The notes below the pieces were generated by a model. The model worked only from the letters and a program-made list of their open reading frames with translations, made no database searches and was not told the DNA's origin. This document shows, in pieces, positions 17,726 through 27,500 of a stretch of 64,000 nt of DNA. This DNA is from Nitrospira defluvii (GTDB taxonomy: Bacteria > Nitrospirota > Nitrospiria > Nitrospirales > Nitrospiraceae), in NCBI RefSeq assembly GCF_905220995.1, contig NZ_CAJNBJ010000002.1, positions 186,001 to 250,000 on the forward strand, read 5' to 3'. The translations under genes and the position numbers were made by a program. Every line of letters begins with the position of its first letter. Within the stretch, counting starts at the first letter, position 1.

Positions 17726-19171
17726 TTACAATGCCCGCAGGAACGCCACCAGAGCTGCTTTTTCATCGGTATTCAGTTTCAGGCCACCCACGACATTAAA
17801 AAACTCGACCGTATCTTCCAAGGTCGGCAAACGTCCGTCATGGAAATAGGGCGGCGAATCCTTGATCCCTCTCAACGCGAAGGTCTTGATCGGTCCGTCG
17901 GCTTCCGCTCCGAATCGTTCCAGAAACAGGTCGTGCATCATGTGGTCCGTGTACGCCGGCGGTTGATGGCATTGGGCACAGCGCGCCTTGCCGAAAAAGA
18001 GATCCTCGCCGGCAATTTCTTGGCGATCTGCTCGCGAGCGATCCAACCGTCCCGTCATCGGATCAAGCTTCGGCGCGGGAGGAAAATCGATCATGTTCTG
18101 GATCTGCGCCATGTGCGCAACCTGCAGGCGGTCGATGATATTCATCCCCTTCTTGGCCGCGCGGATGTGATCGCCGTTGAAGTACGCCGTCCGCTGCTCG
18201 AATTCCGTAAAGTCTTCGATGGATCGCAAACTCCGTTTAGAGCCGTGAATTTGTTGATTGAACATCCCGCGAAGACTGACGGTGTCGAGACGCAACCGAT
18301 CCCGCTGCGGCCGAGTGTCCGGGTTGAGATGAAATTGGCCGGTCGTATGGAAATTGACATGGCAATCTAGACAGGCTACGCCGAGACTCGGCTTCAATGA
18401 CTTCCGGTCCGGCGTCAGATTGAACTCCTCTTGCGGAAACTGCGTGACCAGCATTCTCAACCCGTCCAACTGCACAGGCGTGATCAGGCCGCGGAAGAGC
18501 CGATCAAAGTTGTCGGCGCTCAGCACTTCGCCTTGTGAGACATCTCCCAGCTCGGGATGTGTCGTAAGAAAAATGGGCGGTGGAAACTCCGGCCGAAAGC
18601 AGGCCGGGAGATCGAAGTCCACATCAAATCGTTCCAGTCGAGGGAACTGTTCGATCTGTTCCTGAGGAAAGACCATGCCTCCGACTTCATGTTTGACATG
18701 GGGCAACCGCATAAACCCCTGCGGAAATGTTTTCTGCTTGCGAATGTCTTCCGCATCCATGCGGGCGAGCGCATCCCATGTGAGCCCGTCTTTCAACTTC
18801 ACCGTCGGTCCGATCGGCTGAGGTTTTCCCTTCGTCATCCTGGCAGACGAATTGGTCGTGCAGTCGAGACGATACCGCTCCTGTAATCGTCTGGCCTGCT
18901 CCGCCATGACTTTCGGTTTGTCGTTGCGATCCTTCGCGACGGCTTGCTCGGCCAGCTGAGTCGTCGATTGACCGGGAGGGCCTCCGAAGAGGTCATACGA
19001 AAAATCCACCCCGGCGAAACCCTTTTCCTTTGCGCGCTCAATGGGTGAGTCGACACCGCCTCGCTGATCGGCAACTCGCTCTGCGTGGACAAGCATCCAC
19101 GGCGCAATCACTGCCCCCATCGCCACTGCCGCTCCTGCCAACACTCCGGCTGCCTTTCGATAACTCTTCAC
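17726..19171 (-). CDS. diheme cytochrome c, CCP/MauG type
   Basis: 481 residues from GTG 19171 (AAGGAGG upstream). A signal sequence (residues 1-30, hydrophobic VLAGAAVAMGAVIAPWML) exports it. Two CXXCH haem sites are present: CLDCH at 267-271 and CAQCH at 398-402. The C-terminal part TFALRGIKDSPPYFHDGRLP matches the CCP/MauG di-haem fold. Compared with classical CCP (about 320 residues) there is an extra N-terminal region of about 230 residues with no recognised domain. Likely periplasmic oxidoreductase or peroxidase; the substrate is unknown. It is divergent from the zinc-ribbon gene, and two CTAG-type elements lie between. Confidence 0.85.
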   Translation of the reverse strand: MKSYRKAAGVLAGAAVAMGAVIAPWMLVHAERVADQRGGVDSPIERAKEKGFAGVDFSYDLFGGPPGQSTTQLAEQAVAKDRNDKPKVMAEQARRLQERYRLDCTTNSSARMTKGKPQPIGPTVKLKDGLTWDALARMDAEDIRKQKTFPQGFMRLPHVKHEVGGMVFPQEQIEQFPRLERFDVDFDLPACFRPEFPPPIFLTTHPELGDVSQGEVLSADNFDRLFRGLITPVQLDGLRMLVTQFPQEEFNLTPDRKSLKPSLGVACLDCHVNFHTTGQFHLNPDTRPQRDRLRLDTVSLRGMFNQQIHGSKRSLRSIEDFTEFEQRTAYFNGDHIRAAKKGMNIIDRLQVAHMAQIQNMIDFPPAPKLDPMTGRLDRSRADRQEIAGEDLFFGKARCAQCHQPPAYTDHMMHDLFLERFGAEADGPIKTFALRGIKDSPPYFHDGRLPTLEDTVEFFNVVGGLKLNTDEKAALVAFLRAL

Positions 19172-19231
19172 GACTCACCTCCTTCGTCACTGATTGTTTC
19201 GAACTCTAGGCGCGCCGGCTCCCGGAACCCA

Positions 19232-19247
19232 CTAGGCAGATCCCTGG
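19232..19247. promoter_or_regulatory. CTAG-N8-CTAG-type element (one mismatch) upstream of diheme cytochrome
   Basis: CTAGGCAGATCCCTGG, with right end CTGG. It lies 61 bp upstream of the start at 19171. Confidence 0.4.
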
Positions 19248-19289
19248 ATCGGACACCGAGCCGGCACCGGGCGCATTCAAGTGTCAGAA

Positions 19290-19305
19290 CCAGGGACCCT
19301 CCTAG
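19290..19305. promoter_or_regulatory. CTAG-N8-CTAG-type element (one mismatch) upstream of zinc-ribbon gene
   Basis: CCAGGGACCCTCCTAG, with left end CCAG. It lies 74 bp upstream of the plus-strand start at 19379, so each gene of this divergent pair has its own element. Confidence 0.4.
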
Positions 19306-19378
19306 TGCTGCGACGGACGAGGCTTCTGTAGGGTGCGAGTAGGGCTTGGCACAACAATCAAGACTGCGGGGTAGGACG

Positions 19379-19600
19379 ATGCACTGTCGACGTTGCGACA
19401 ATCTCATGTTCCCGATCGGTTTGCAGGATTGGGGTGGCGGACATCCGCCGTACGATGTCGAAGCGTGGCGCTGCTTTGCCTGTGGAGACATCGTGGACCA
19501 ACTGATTGCCGAAAATCGCAATCGAAACAGCGCCGACCGGGAAGACTATCGACGTCAAGGCGCCCGGCGACGCGCGAATGCGATCGGCCTGCTCCGATAG
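19379..19600 (+). CDS. small zinc-ribbon-type protein
   Basis: 73 residues from ATG 19379. Two CxxC knuckles (CRRC at 3-6 and CFAC at about 33-36) flank a loop with FPIGLQDWGGGHPPYDVEAW, a treble-clef or zinc-ribbon arrangement. The C-terminal part is Arg/Asn-rich and helical. It probably binds zinc and perhaps nucleic acid. No family recognised. Divergent from the diheme cytochrome. Confidence 0.6.
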   Translation: MHCRRCDNLMFPIGLQDWGGGHPPYDVEAWRCFACGDIVDQLIAENRNRNSADREDYRRQGARRRANAIGLLR

Positions 19601-19705
19601 TGCGGACGTGAGCAGACATGAGCATGTGTCTGCGCCTGTTCGTAGGCGTGCAATCCCAAGCAATCAACCTTGCGCTGTTCTTATGGAAAACATGAAGGAG
19701 GGATT

Positions 19706-20551
19706 ATGGTGGTCAACAGACTCATTCAATTTCAGCCACGTCGCAGATATGTCGGCATGAGTGCCTGTCTCATGGGGCTGCTCTGTCTCACCCCCGCCAT
19801 GGCGGGCCAGCCGGCACCAGGCAGCACGGCCGAAGGATCGGCCCAGCTTCGAGAGGATGCCGATACATTACTGAAAGGCAACCGTTCTGTGTTAGCGAAG
19901 GTCCTGGCCATATCGTCCGACCAGATCAAGGTCGATGTCGGGGAAGTCCAGCCTCGCTTCTTGCCGTTGAAGCAAGCACACCAAAAGGGCTTCCCTGCCC
20001 TCGCAGAGGGTGACGATGTCGTCGTGGTCCTCAACGAACAAAATCTCCTGGTGGACTATCATCCGGTGGACGGAGAGTTGAGCGCGCACACAGTGATCCG
20101 TGGCGAGATCGCGCAAAACCTGCCGGTCGGCCAGGAAACGGTAGTCGTCAGATCCGCCGGAGAGGAGCGCTCGTATCAGATACGCTCTCAGGTGCGTAGT
20201 AAAGTCGCTGCGATCGCGATCGGCACCACAGCTATTTTCTTGCTGGATGAATCCAATCAGATTGCGGACGTCGCGTTGTCCACTCGTCAGAACAACCACG
20301 ACTCAGGCAACCGTCACGGCGGCATGTCGCCGATCAAAGGCGCGCATCAGCAGGTTGACGGTACCGTCGTGTCTCCGTTGACTGCCAATCGGATCACATT
20401 ACGGACCGGAACTCAGGCGGAACAGCCTTTTGAGGTCCGAGAAACGACCCGTCATAAATTGGAGTCCCTGAGGAAAGGGGACGCGGTGATCCTGCTCATC
20501 GACACCGACAACAAGGTCATCGATGTGGCGATCCCGCCACGGAAGGATTGA
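19706..20551 (+). CDS. exported protein with three internal repeats
   Basis: 281 residues from ATG 19706 (AAGGAGGG upstream; upstream ATGs lack a site). A signal peptide ends CLTPAMAG at about residue 34. The mature chain appears to hold three copies of a 65-70-residue beta-rich unit, each ending with the same motif: LAEGDDVVVVLNEQNLLVDY, then AIGTTAIFLLDESNQIADVA, then LRKGDAVILLIDTDNKVIDV. This small-beta-barrel (OB-like) repeat suggests a periplasmic binding or scaffold protein. No named family. It stands alone on the plus strand; its neighbour at 20652 is convergent. Confidence 0.65.
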   Translation: MVVNRLIQFQPRRRYVGMSACLMGLLCLTPAMAGQPAPGSTAEGSAQLREDADTLLKGNRSVLAKVLAISSDQIKVDVGEVQPRFLPLKQAHQKGFPALAEGDDVVVVLNEQNLLVDYHPVDGELSAHTVIRGEIAQNLPVGQETVVVRSAGEERSYQIRSQVRSKVAAIAIGTTAIFLLDESNQIADVALSTRQNNHDSGNRHGGMSPIKGAHQQVDGTVVSPLTANRITLRTGTQAEQPFEVRETTRHKLESLRKGDAVILLIDTDNKVIDVAIPPRKD

Positions 20552-20651
20552 GAGACACTTTTTTAATGAGTCGCGGGGTAGCCCGCCGTGGGAGGAGGTC
20601 GACAGCCGATCGAACAATCACGTACCGACTGGGGCGGACGGCTCCCCGCGC

Positions 20652-21080
20652 TCAATCCTTGTGATAGTCGGCATCGGCTCTTCCCAGCGGGGGAGAAACG
20701 TTGGGGTAGGTCGGTGGTCTTGGAACATCTTGAAGATAGACCGCAATGTGACTTCTGCCGGACACCGGGTCGAGGCTGGTGACCATCGTCCGCACCTTGC
20801 GGTCCATGACGGTTTCAATTCGCTGCATCAGCTCTGCCTGACAGGAGGTGAACAGGGCCTCGTGTACCTGCCTGAGCAGCGCCCGCCCCTCCTCCGATTG
20901 AGCCAATCGTGCCTCGGCAGGAACTGATCCATTCCTGGTCAACGTGACATGGATGAGGTCTGTAGACCATTGAACATCAACATGCGAGTAGCCGGATTTC
21001 ATGAACTCTGAATGAAAGTTTAAGACCGTCATCATAACGGCATATTCCACATCGGCCTTATTCGTACTCAAGCTTGCCAT
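20652..21080 (-). CDS. DUF2294-like protein
   Basis: 142 residues from ATG 21080 (GAGGAG upstream; an extension to 21131 lacks a site). The layout, with a short N-terminal helix, then DLIHVTLTRNGSVPAEARLA, then QSEEGRALLRQVHEALFTSC, QRIETVMDRKVRTMVTSLDP and IAVYLQD, matches the DUF2294 family, alpha/beta proteins of unknown function sometimes next to transporters. No signal peptide. It is likely monocistronic. Confidence 0.6.
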   Translation of the reverse strand: MASLSTNKADVEYAVMMTVLNFHSEFMKSGYSHVDVQWSTDLIHVTLTRNGSVPAEARLAQSEEGRALLRQVHEALFTSCQAELMQRIETVMDRKVRTMVTSLDPVSGRSHIAVYLQDVPRPPTYPNVSPPLGRADADYHKD

Positions 21081-21381
21081 GGTCTGCTCCTCGGTACTCA
21101 GATGGCGAATCATCCACCAATGCGAGGACATGCATTCTGGGTCCTGCCGGTGATCGAGATATGCCTCCTGCGCGAGCGGAACTTCGCGCGCACCTACTCA
21201 GGGTAATCGTGTTGACAAGGTTATTCAATACCGTGTCCGAGAATCTATTGCTCGGCCGACGTCGCGATGGAACGGTTCAACACCGGTAAGAATCTGACCT
21301 GTTCCCTCATTCCCCGAGACACCGCAGACCCTCGATCGGCTCGGGGTGCACGCGATGGTGCACCCCGAGCCACTCTCCTGG
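21081..21381. other. intergenic, terminator inside, no gene
   Basis: 301 bp between the DUF2294-like gene start and the stop of the small gene at 21382. It holds the strong hairpin at 21339-21370 and an imperfect GCGCGA/TCGCGC inverted repeat near 21170-21195. No coding sequence is supported. Confidence 0.5.
21339..21370 (-). terminator. strong terminator hairpin after icd operon
   Basis: Perfect 13-bp arms GCTCGGGGTGCAC (21339-21351) and GTGCACCCCGAGC (21358-21370) with a 6-base loop. It lies 12 bp past the stop of the minus-strand gene 21382-21741, the last gene of the isocitrate dehydrogenase transcript. It lacks a long T-tract, but the stem is very stable. Confidence 0.75.
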
Positions 21382-21741
21382 CTAGTACGCCTTGCTGTAG
21401 GCTGCCTCTCCATCATGAGTCCACAACTTCTGGGCAGCGGACCACCACCAGCCTTTCTTGGTCAACACCGACAGGAACGTATCGACATCGCTATCGTTCA
21501 CATCGCGAGTAGACATAAAGCGACAGCGATACCAGTTCACCATCATCAGATCGGGACTCACGAATCCCGGCCAGACCTTGGTTCCGCGATTGGAAATAAA
21601 CTCGCACTTGAAGGGACCGAACTCGCCTTCCGGGAATGTCGGAATGCCCTGTTCGGTCACAATGTACATGTCCACACCGACAAGCTTGATCTCTTTCTTC
21701 TTGCGTGTTGCTCGCGCTGCTTCGGAAAACGTCGTTGCCAT
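21382..21741 (-). CDS. small protein encoded behind isocitrate dehydrogenase
   Basis: 119 residues from ATG 21741 (AAGGAG upstream). A basic N-terminus (RATRKKKEIK) is followed by a beta-rich body with Trp and Cys residues: LVGVDMYIVTEQG, GPFKCEFISNRGTKVWPGF, DTFLSVLTKKGWWWSAAQKL. The short gap to the upstream icd gene (34 bp) and the strong terminator after it make this a two-gene operon, so a role with isocitrate dehydrogenase (accessory subunit or regulator) is a reasonable inference. No family recognised. Some bacterial isocitrate dehydrogenases carry an extra C-terminal domain; whether this is a split-off equivalent cannot be told by eye. Confidence 0.6.
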   Translation of the reverse strand: MATTFSEAARATRKKKEIKLVGVDMYIVTEQGIPTFPEGEFGPFKCEFISNRGTKVWPGFVSPDLMMVNWYRCRFMSTRDVNDSDVDTFLSVLTKKGWWWSAAQKLWTHDGEAAYSKAY

Positions 21742-21775
21742 GGGTCCTCTCCTTTTCTTGTGCGATTGCGGGATC

Positions 21776-22789
21776 TCAGGCCTTCGCGTGCATCTTATCG
21801 ACGATGGCCTGGGCATATTCGTCGGTCGTGGCGGTCCCACCCACGTCGTAGGTGACATGCTTTCGTTCGTCGAGGACGGCGAACATGGCCTTTTCGATGC
21901 GGTCGGCCGCCGCCGTCTCCTTCAACCACCGTAACATCATGATCCCCGACACCAACACGGCCGATGGGTTCACCTTTTTCATCCCGGCATACTTCGGCGC
22001 AGAGCCGTGCACCGCCTCGAAGATCGAGCAGTTGTCGCCGATATTGGCACCAGGGGCAAAGCCCAATCCCCCGACAAGGCCGGCGCAGAGGTCAGTGAGA
22101 ATATCGCCATACAAATTCGGCAGCACCAGACAGTCGAACTGAGCCGGATTTCTCACCAGCTGCATGCAGCAGTTGTCGACGATCACATCACCGATTTCGA
22201 TCTCAGGATACTTCTTCGCGGCTTCGCGGAACGCGTCGAGAAACAATCCGTCGGTCATCTTCATGATGTTGGCTTTGTGCACGCAATACACTTTCTTCCG
22301 GCCGTTGGCTCTCGCCCACTGGAACGCAAAGTCGGCGATACGGTACGAGCCGGGCCAGGTGATAACTTTCAAACACTGCGCCACTTCGTCGGACACCATA
22401 TGTTCGATGGCCGCATAGGAGTCTTCCGTGTTCTCACGGAAATTGATGATATCGATCGTATCCCACGGTCGTTTCAGCACCGGAATCAGTTTCGCCGGGC
22501 GGACATTAGCAAACAAATCGAACACCTTGCGCAGCGTCACGTTCGCGCTCTTGTGCCCGGTCCCGATCGGGGTGGTCGTAGGGCCTTTCAGCGCGACCTT
22601 GTTCTTGGCAATGTTCTTGATGGTCTTGTCCGGAAGCAAGGTACCGTACTTCTCTAAACAACCCAATCCGATCTCTTCGTATTCCCACTTGATATCGACG
22701 CCGCTTGCGTCGATCACCAGCCGCACCGCTTCGCAAATCTCAGGGCCAGTACCTTCTCCTGGAAGCATCGTCACGACATGTTGTGCCAT
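21776..22789 (-). CDS. icd: isocitrate dehydrogenase (isocitrate/isopropylmalate family)
   Basis: 337 residues from ATG 22789 (GGGAGG upstream; the frame stays open to 23113 but has no site). It oxidatively decarboxylates isocitrate to 2-oxoglutarate in the TCA cycle, or runs in reverse in the reductive cycle used by Nitrospira. Motifs: MAQHVVTMLPGEGTGPEICE start, FRENTEDSYAAIEH (substrate serine region), DNCCMQLVRNPAQFD and LPNLYGDILTDLCAGLVGGL (metal Asp residues), EAVHGSAPKYAG. Length fits the short NAD-type enzymes. NAD versus NADP preference, and isocitrate versus isopropylmalate, are inferred from overall pattern. Confidence 0.88.
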   Translation of the reverse strand: MAQHVVTMLPGEGTGPEICEAVRLVIDASGVDIKWEYEEIGLGCLEKYGTLLPDKTIKNIAKNKVALKGPTTTPIGTGHKSANVTLRKVFDLFANVRPAKLIPVLKRPWDTIDIINFRENTEDSYAAIEHMVSDEVAQCLKVITWPGSYRIADFAFQWARANGRKKVYCVHKANIMKMTDGLFLDAFREAAKKYPEIEIGDVIVDNCCMQLVRNPAQFDCLVLPNLYGDILTDLCAGLVGGLGFAPGANIGDNCSIFEAVHGSAPKYAGMKKVNPSAVLVSGIMMLRWLKETAAADRIEKAMFAVLDERKHVTYDVGGTATTDEYAQAIVDKMHAKA

Positions 22790-23051
22790 CAGTGAACCTC
22801 CCTTACGCAGCAAGGATGACCGGACCATCCGCTCCCCCGCTCGCCCAATCACGTCTTGCAAGGGCGATTCCAGCAAATCGACCCTCGCGACTGGCCGGGG
22901 GCAGTTCACATTTCCCGCACAATGTATGGAATTCTCGAAACGGGTTCCCCGCTCTGCGCGCCGTCCCCATCCAGGTCGTGCACACATACACAAGAGCCGC
23001 GCGCACTGTGCATCTGTGCTCACTACCGGCAGGAGGTGCGAAAGATCGGAG
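22790..23051. other. icd upstream region with Pu/Py-alternating tracts
   Basis: 262 bp between folC (stop 23052) and icd (start 22789). It contains alternating purine-pyrimidine stretches such as GTGCACACATACACA near 22978-22991 and GCGCGCACTGTGCAT near 23000-23014. Similar tracts precede dabA1, cysD and dabB. No gene supported. Confidence 0.4.
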
Positions 23052-24443
23052 CTATGGTTGTCCCGCAACTTCAGCGACGAACGATTTTGCGAGCGGCCGG
23101 CAATAGCCGCCAAGCTGTGGAGACCCAGTCACAACCACGACCCCATAAGGGCCCGCCGCCTCACGGGCGCGGCAGAATGCCGCATCCGGACTCTCCACAA
23201 TTTCTGCGGCCACGCGAGAGGAGGCACGCCAACGTTCTGCAATCATCTGCGGAGCCACGGCCCTCTCAGGGGGATAACAGGTCACGATGACTCGATCGGC
23301 ACTTGCACCGGCAAGGGAACGCAACATCTGCTCCCATTGCGCATCGCGGCACATAGAAACGAGCCAGACGCAGCGGCGGCCTTCGAAGGTAGTCCGAAGC
23401 ATTGTCGCCAGCCTGGTGGCCGCCGAGGCATTGTGCGCGCTGTCAAGGACAATGGTCGGGGTACCTGGGAGCACCTCGCAGCAGGCCGAGAGATTCATCT
23501 CACCGAACAATCGTGCGATTTCACCCGCATCGATCTCCGGCACTAAACCTCTTCGGCGTAACACGTCATACGTCATGAGGGCATGCGATGCATTGGTCGC
23601 CATGAACGGAGCCGGCGAAGTGAGGCGCACGCCGGCAAGAGTCGCCGAGCCCACCTGCAGTGTGCAGCGCCCGGTGTAGCCGGTACGCACAAACTCCTTC
23701 ACATCGTAGTCCTCTCCGCTCACCAGCAACGGAGCCTTGAGTGCTGCTGCTCGTGAGAAGATCACGGCACGCGGCCCATCCGGCATCGGCCCACACAGGA
23801 CAGGTGTGAGTGGCTTGATAATTCCCGCCTTCTCGGCGGCGATCTGCTCGAGCGTCTCGCCGAGCATCTCCGTGTGGTCATATTCAACGTTCGTGATGAC
23901 CGAGAGCTCTGGTGCGATGACATTCGTCGCATCCTGCCGCCCGCCGATCCCCACTTCGATCACCGCATAGTCCACCTTCGCCGCGCGGAAGGCGAAGAAT
24001 GCCGCCGCGGTCAAAAACTCAAACGGAGCGAGTTGAAGCCCACGCACGTCCAAGAAGGCTTTGACGTGGTTACAGGCATCGACCAGCTCCTCCTCGCCGA
24101 TGGGCTGCCCGTTGATGGCAATGCGCTCTCGAAAATGCAGGACGTGCGGACTCGTATAGACACCTACCGTCAACCCGGCGGCCTGAATTAACGCGCCGAT
24201 CATGCGGCTGACCGTCGTCTTCCCGTTGGTGCCGGTCACGTGGATCGACCGATATGCCCGATCCGGACGCTTGAGCTCGTGCAGACAGCGGGACACGGCT
24301 CCAAAGTTGACGGTACCGTCGGACGGCCGGCCCCGTAGGATGCAGGCGACTTCGACCTCCCGTAGCATGTTCGTCACCTCGGCATAGGAGGAGAAGGGCA
24401 CGGTCCAGGAAGGCGGAAACGTTCGCGGACGCCGGCTATGCAT
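23052..24443 (-). CDS. folC: folylpolyglutamate synthase / dihydrofolate synthase
   Basis: 463 residues from ATG 24443 (GGAAGAAG upstream; an ATG at 24473 is an alternative). A Mur-ligase-fold enzyme that adds glutamate to folates and usually also makes dihydrofolate. P-loop HVTGTNGKTTVSRMIG at about 80, then VGVYTSPHVLHFRERI, the family pattern EVGIGGRQDATNVI, NVEYDHTEMLGETLEQIAAE and the C-terminal ligase domain with TIVLDSAHNASAA. It lies 157 bp downstream of dabA1 and is followed by icd; functional linkage to these is not obvious. Confidence 0.92.
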   Translation of the reverse strand: MHSRRPRTFPPSWTVPFSSYAEVTNMLREVEVACILRGRPSDGTVNFGAVSRCLHELKRPDRAYRSIHVTGTNGKTTVSRMIGALIQAAGLTVGVYTSPHVLHFRERIAINGQPIGEEELVDACNHVKAFLDVRGLQLAPFEFLTAAAFFAFRAAKVDYAVIEVGIGGRQDATNVIAPELSVITNVEYDHTEMLGETLEQIAAEKAGIIKPLTPVLCGPMPDGPRAVIFSRAAALKAPLLVSGEDYDVKEFVRTGYTGRCTLQVGSATLAGVRLTSPAPFMATNASHALMTYDVLRRRGLVPEIDAGEIARLFGEMNLSACCEVLPGTPTIVLDSAHNASAATRLATMLRTTFEGRRCVWLVSMCRDAQWEQMLRSLAGASADRVIVTCYPPERAVAPQMIAERWRASSRVAAEIVESPDAAFCRAREAAGPYGVVVVTGSPQLGGYCRPLAKSFVAEVAGQP

Positions 24444-24599
24444 ACTCACTTCTTCCCCGCTATGAGTGAACATCCATCAGAACAGGGAGCATGTCCGCCG
24501 GCGGGTACCCGCGAGATACTGATGCACCTCGCCGGCCGGCCGCGTTCACAGCCATGACGCGCCTGTTTCCATCACCTGCCAGTCGAGAGGTATCCAGGC

Positions 24600-27500
24600 T
24601 TATGCCCGCGGGAGGATCGCATCGCCGACCGGCCTCTCGATGTCGACGATCGCAGCCCACCCGCTGGTTCCGTGGTAACGGTAGTATTGCCCTTCGGACG
24701 GTTCACGCGCGATGAGCAGAACCCATCGATTGTTCAAAAGCTTCTCGAGAATCGGTTGTCGTGCAACGATGGCCATGATCCGATCTCGCGGCGCTTCGAT
24801 AATGGCCGTCAACCGCATCGGCTCATGGTACGCATCCCCGCCACGCATGACAGTCTGAGTCGGCAATCCCATACGGAGATCGCTCTGACTGCCCGTCATC
24901 ACTCCGATGCCACCGGTGACATTGTGATAGATCTTGCTGCCGCTCCCATAGACATCGGGAGCCACCGCCGAGAAGTAATACTCCATATTGATCCACTGAG
25001 CGACGATCAGGGGGGCGGTCATGATGGTTTCAAGCAATCGACCGTCTACGTCCTCCAGGTGGTCATAGGAGTGCAAGAAGGAGCGTCCCTGCAGATCGGC
25101 CGACTGCGTCAGCCGTCGGTCGCCGACAATAAACACACTATTGCGCGCCAAGCCCCACTCGGGACGTACCTGCGCCCAATCGAAACTGCGCCGTTCAATG
25201 TCCTGTCGTGCCGCACGCGATTCAGTGCCGGATGTTGCTGCGGTCAAGGCGACCCACCGCTCTGCCGAGGCCGCCACGCCGGCCTCATGGACATCTTCCA
25301 AGATTTGCGCGAGTTCCTTCCGATGGGTGGACGGCACATCTTCGAGATCGGATACCTGCACCTCATCCGTCGTCGTATTGTGGAGCGCCGCGACAAAATG
25401 CGTATCGGGAGAGATCGCCAGGCCACGGGCCGCTAACATCTCTCGAACCTGCGGACGATTCGCCATCATGGCGAATGCACGCGCATTGGGAAGCCCCTGT
25501 CCTCCGCCACAGGCGCCGCAGTCCAAGGACGACTCGTAGGGATTATTCTCCGAGGTGCTGCCATGCCCACAGAGCACCACAACTCTGGCAAAGGAGCCGG
25601 TCAGCCCCATCAGCCGCAGGGACGTTTCGACATAATAGGCCTGCTCATTGAGGGTAAACCCGGTTCGGGTAATGCGATCCAGCCGAGAACGAGTACCCCG
25701 ATAGGTGAGACGGCACTCCCGGCGCAGCATCGCAAGAGCCTCTGCTTCTTCCGGGGACGATAGCCCCAGCAGCCTGCCAAGCGCCCCGGGGGGCGAGAGG
25801 ACTGCTTCGTCGTCTGTGAGGACTTGTCGCCTGATCTCATCCAACACAGCACCCGTCACTCGACTCCCGGCTCGTCGTCCGTGTTTCCTCAGCCACCAGG
25901 CAATCTGCAGACGTTGTTCGGCAGCCAGCATGTCTTCGGCTTCGGCGGTCGAAAACTTCCCGACCGTCAGTGTCGTCGCCACCGCCGGCATGATCATGGA
26001 CTTGATCCATGCGCTAACCCGATGATACCAGCGAGGACAGAGCGTCTTGCCGATGAAAGGCAACAGAAAAAACCAGCCGATCGCTTCAACCATGACATAG
26101 GGCGTCACGACGTTGTGCTTCAGATCGTGGAGCAGTTCATGTCCCGCTTTGACGAGATGCGTACTCTGCTTACGCCGCTCTGCTCGCGCGTCCTGATACG
26201 TTCTGGGGACTTCCCGAATCAGATGTTTTGGTTTCAAGAGGACCGGGCAGAGAGCCAATTCCGGCTGCTCATCCAATGCGCGATAGGAAAACGGCAGCCC
26301 GAAGAAGCCGGCAAATCCGAAGGTTTCGTAACCGCCGCGTTGTTCAAGATGTCGCCGAAACACCTCAGAACGCACATCGATACAGAAGACAACCTGTGCC
26401 AGGGGTCGCGCAGACTGCCGACCCGGTGTCAACGCTCGCTCGTCTCCATCATCGGCGGCATCGAGCTTTTGCAGCACCTCGTCCTGATGGCTCCGTTCAA
26501 ACGCCTCCAACCATGTGAGGCGCTGCTGCCGAGGGGTGAAGGCTCGGAGCCAGGCGAGCAGCACAGACAGGTCGTGCGGCTGCGTCGAGGTGATGAGGGG
26601 CGCCGGCACCCCCAAATTTTCTGCGATCGTCAACAGGAGACGAGCCTCCGCAGTACCGGTGCGGTCACCGGGACGCTGTTCCTCAAACCAACGCCGACAT
26701 TGCTGCTCCCAGGCGCTGGGATCGGAAGGCGTCCCTTCTGGCTGGAGACGTGCGGCGTCCGACACGATTCTCTTGGGGAGGTGTCCGGACACGGAGGCCC
26801 TCTTGAACCACAGGGTATAGGGAAACCGTCTTCCGTACTCGCGAACGGCGACTGCACTTCCCTCACAGCGCAACGACTTGTGGCAGGCCGTCGCGACAAG
26901 CTCTCGCTCATAAAACAACCGAACGGCGAGATACTTCACGAGATCGATGCGATAGGCGAGTTGCCAGGCATGCGTATCCTGCTCTTCACGCCACTTAATG
27001 AACCCCGCCCAGCCGGGCAGCGCGGCCAGATGCAGCGACAAGTACTGCTGCCAGGTTGAATGGGGCACCTGAAGCATCTCCAGCGATTCAAGCACAACGT
27101 CTTCAGGACGGTCGGCAAGCGCCAGAATTTTGGACGACACCTGTTTGATGCCTAAGCATCTGAGGCTGAGGTCATATCGCGCCGCAGCTTTCCATGCTCG
27201 AAAGAACGTTTCTTCTCGCCTCGGCATGGGCCAGGCTGCATCACCTTCGTCGCAGAATGCCGCGCACCACTTGATCATCTGGCGATTAATCTGGTCTGTA
27301 ATATCGGTACCGAGCGTTCGATCACACCAGGTGGCCATCGTTTCCTCAGATGACCCCTCTTCAACTGCGCAAGGGGCGCCCGGCTCCGTCTGTTCTCGTG
27401 CCTCCCAGGAAGGAGTCCTGCATAACCACTCGGTCACGTTCGAGATCATGACCTCGGCTTCCTTGCTGGAAGGCTCAGCCGTCGCGTCTCCGCCACATAA

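Noticed and set aside
20552-20600. T-run (CTTTTTT) and a small GCGGG/CCCGC hairpin
   Set aside because: The T-run precedes rather than follows the stem on the plus strand, so it is not a standard terminator.
25824-27059. Long plus-strand open frame (411 codons) inside dabA1
   Set aside because: It is antisense to a clear protein-coding gene with conserved zinc motifs; its codons give no recognisable domain. A by-product of high GC.
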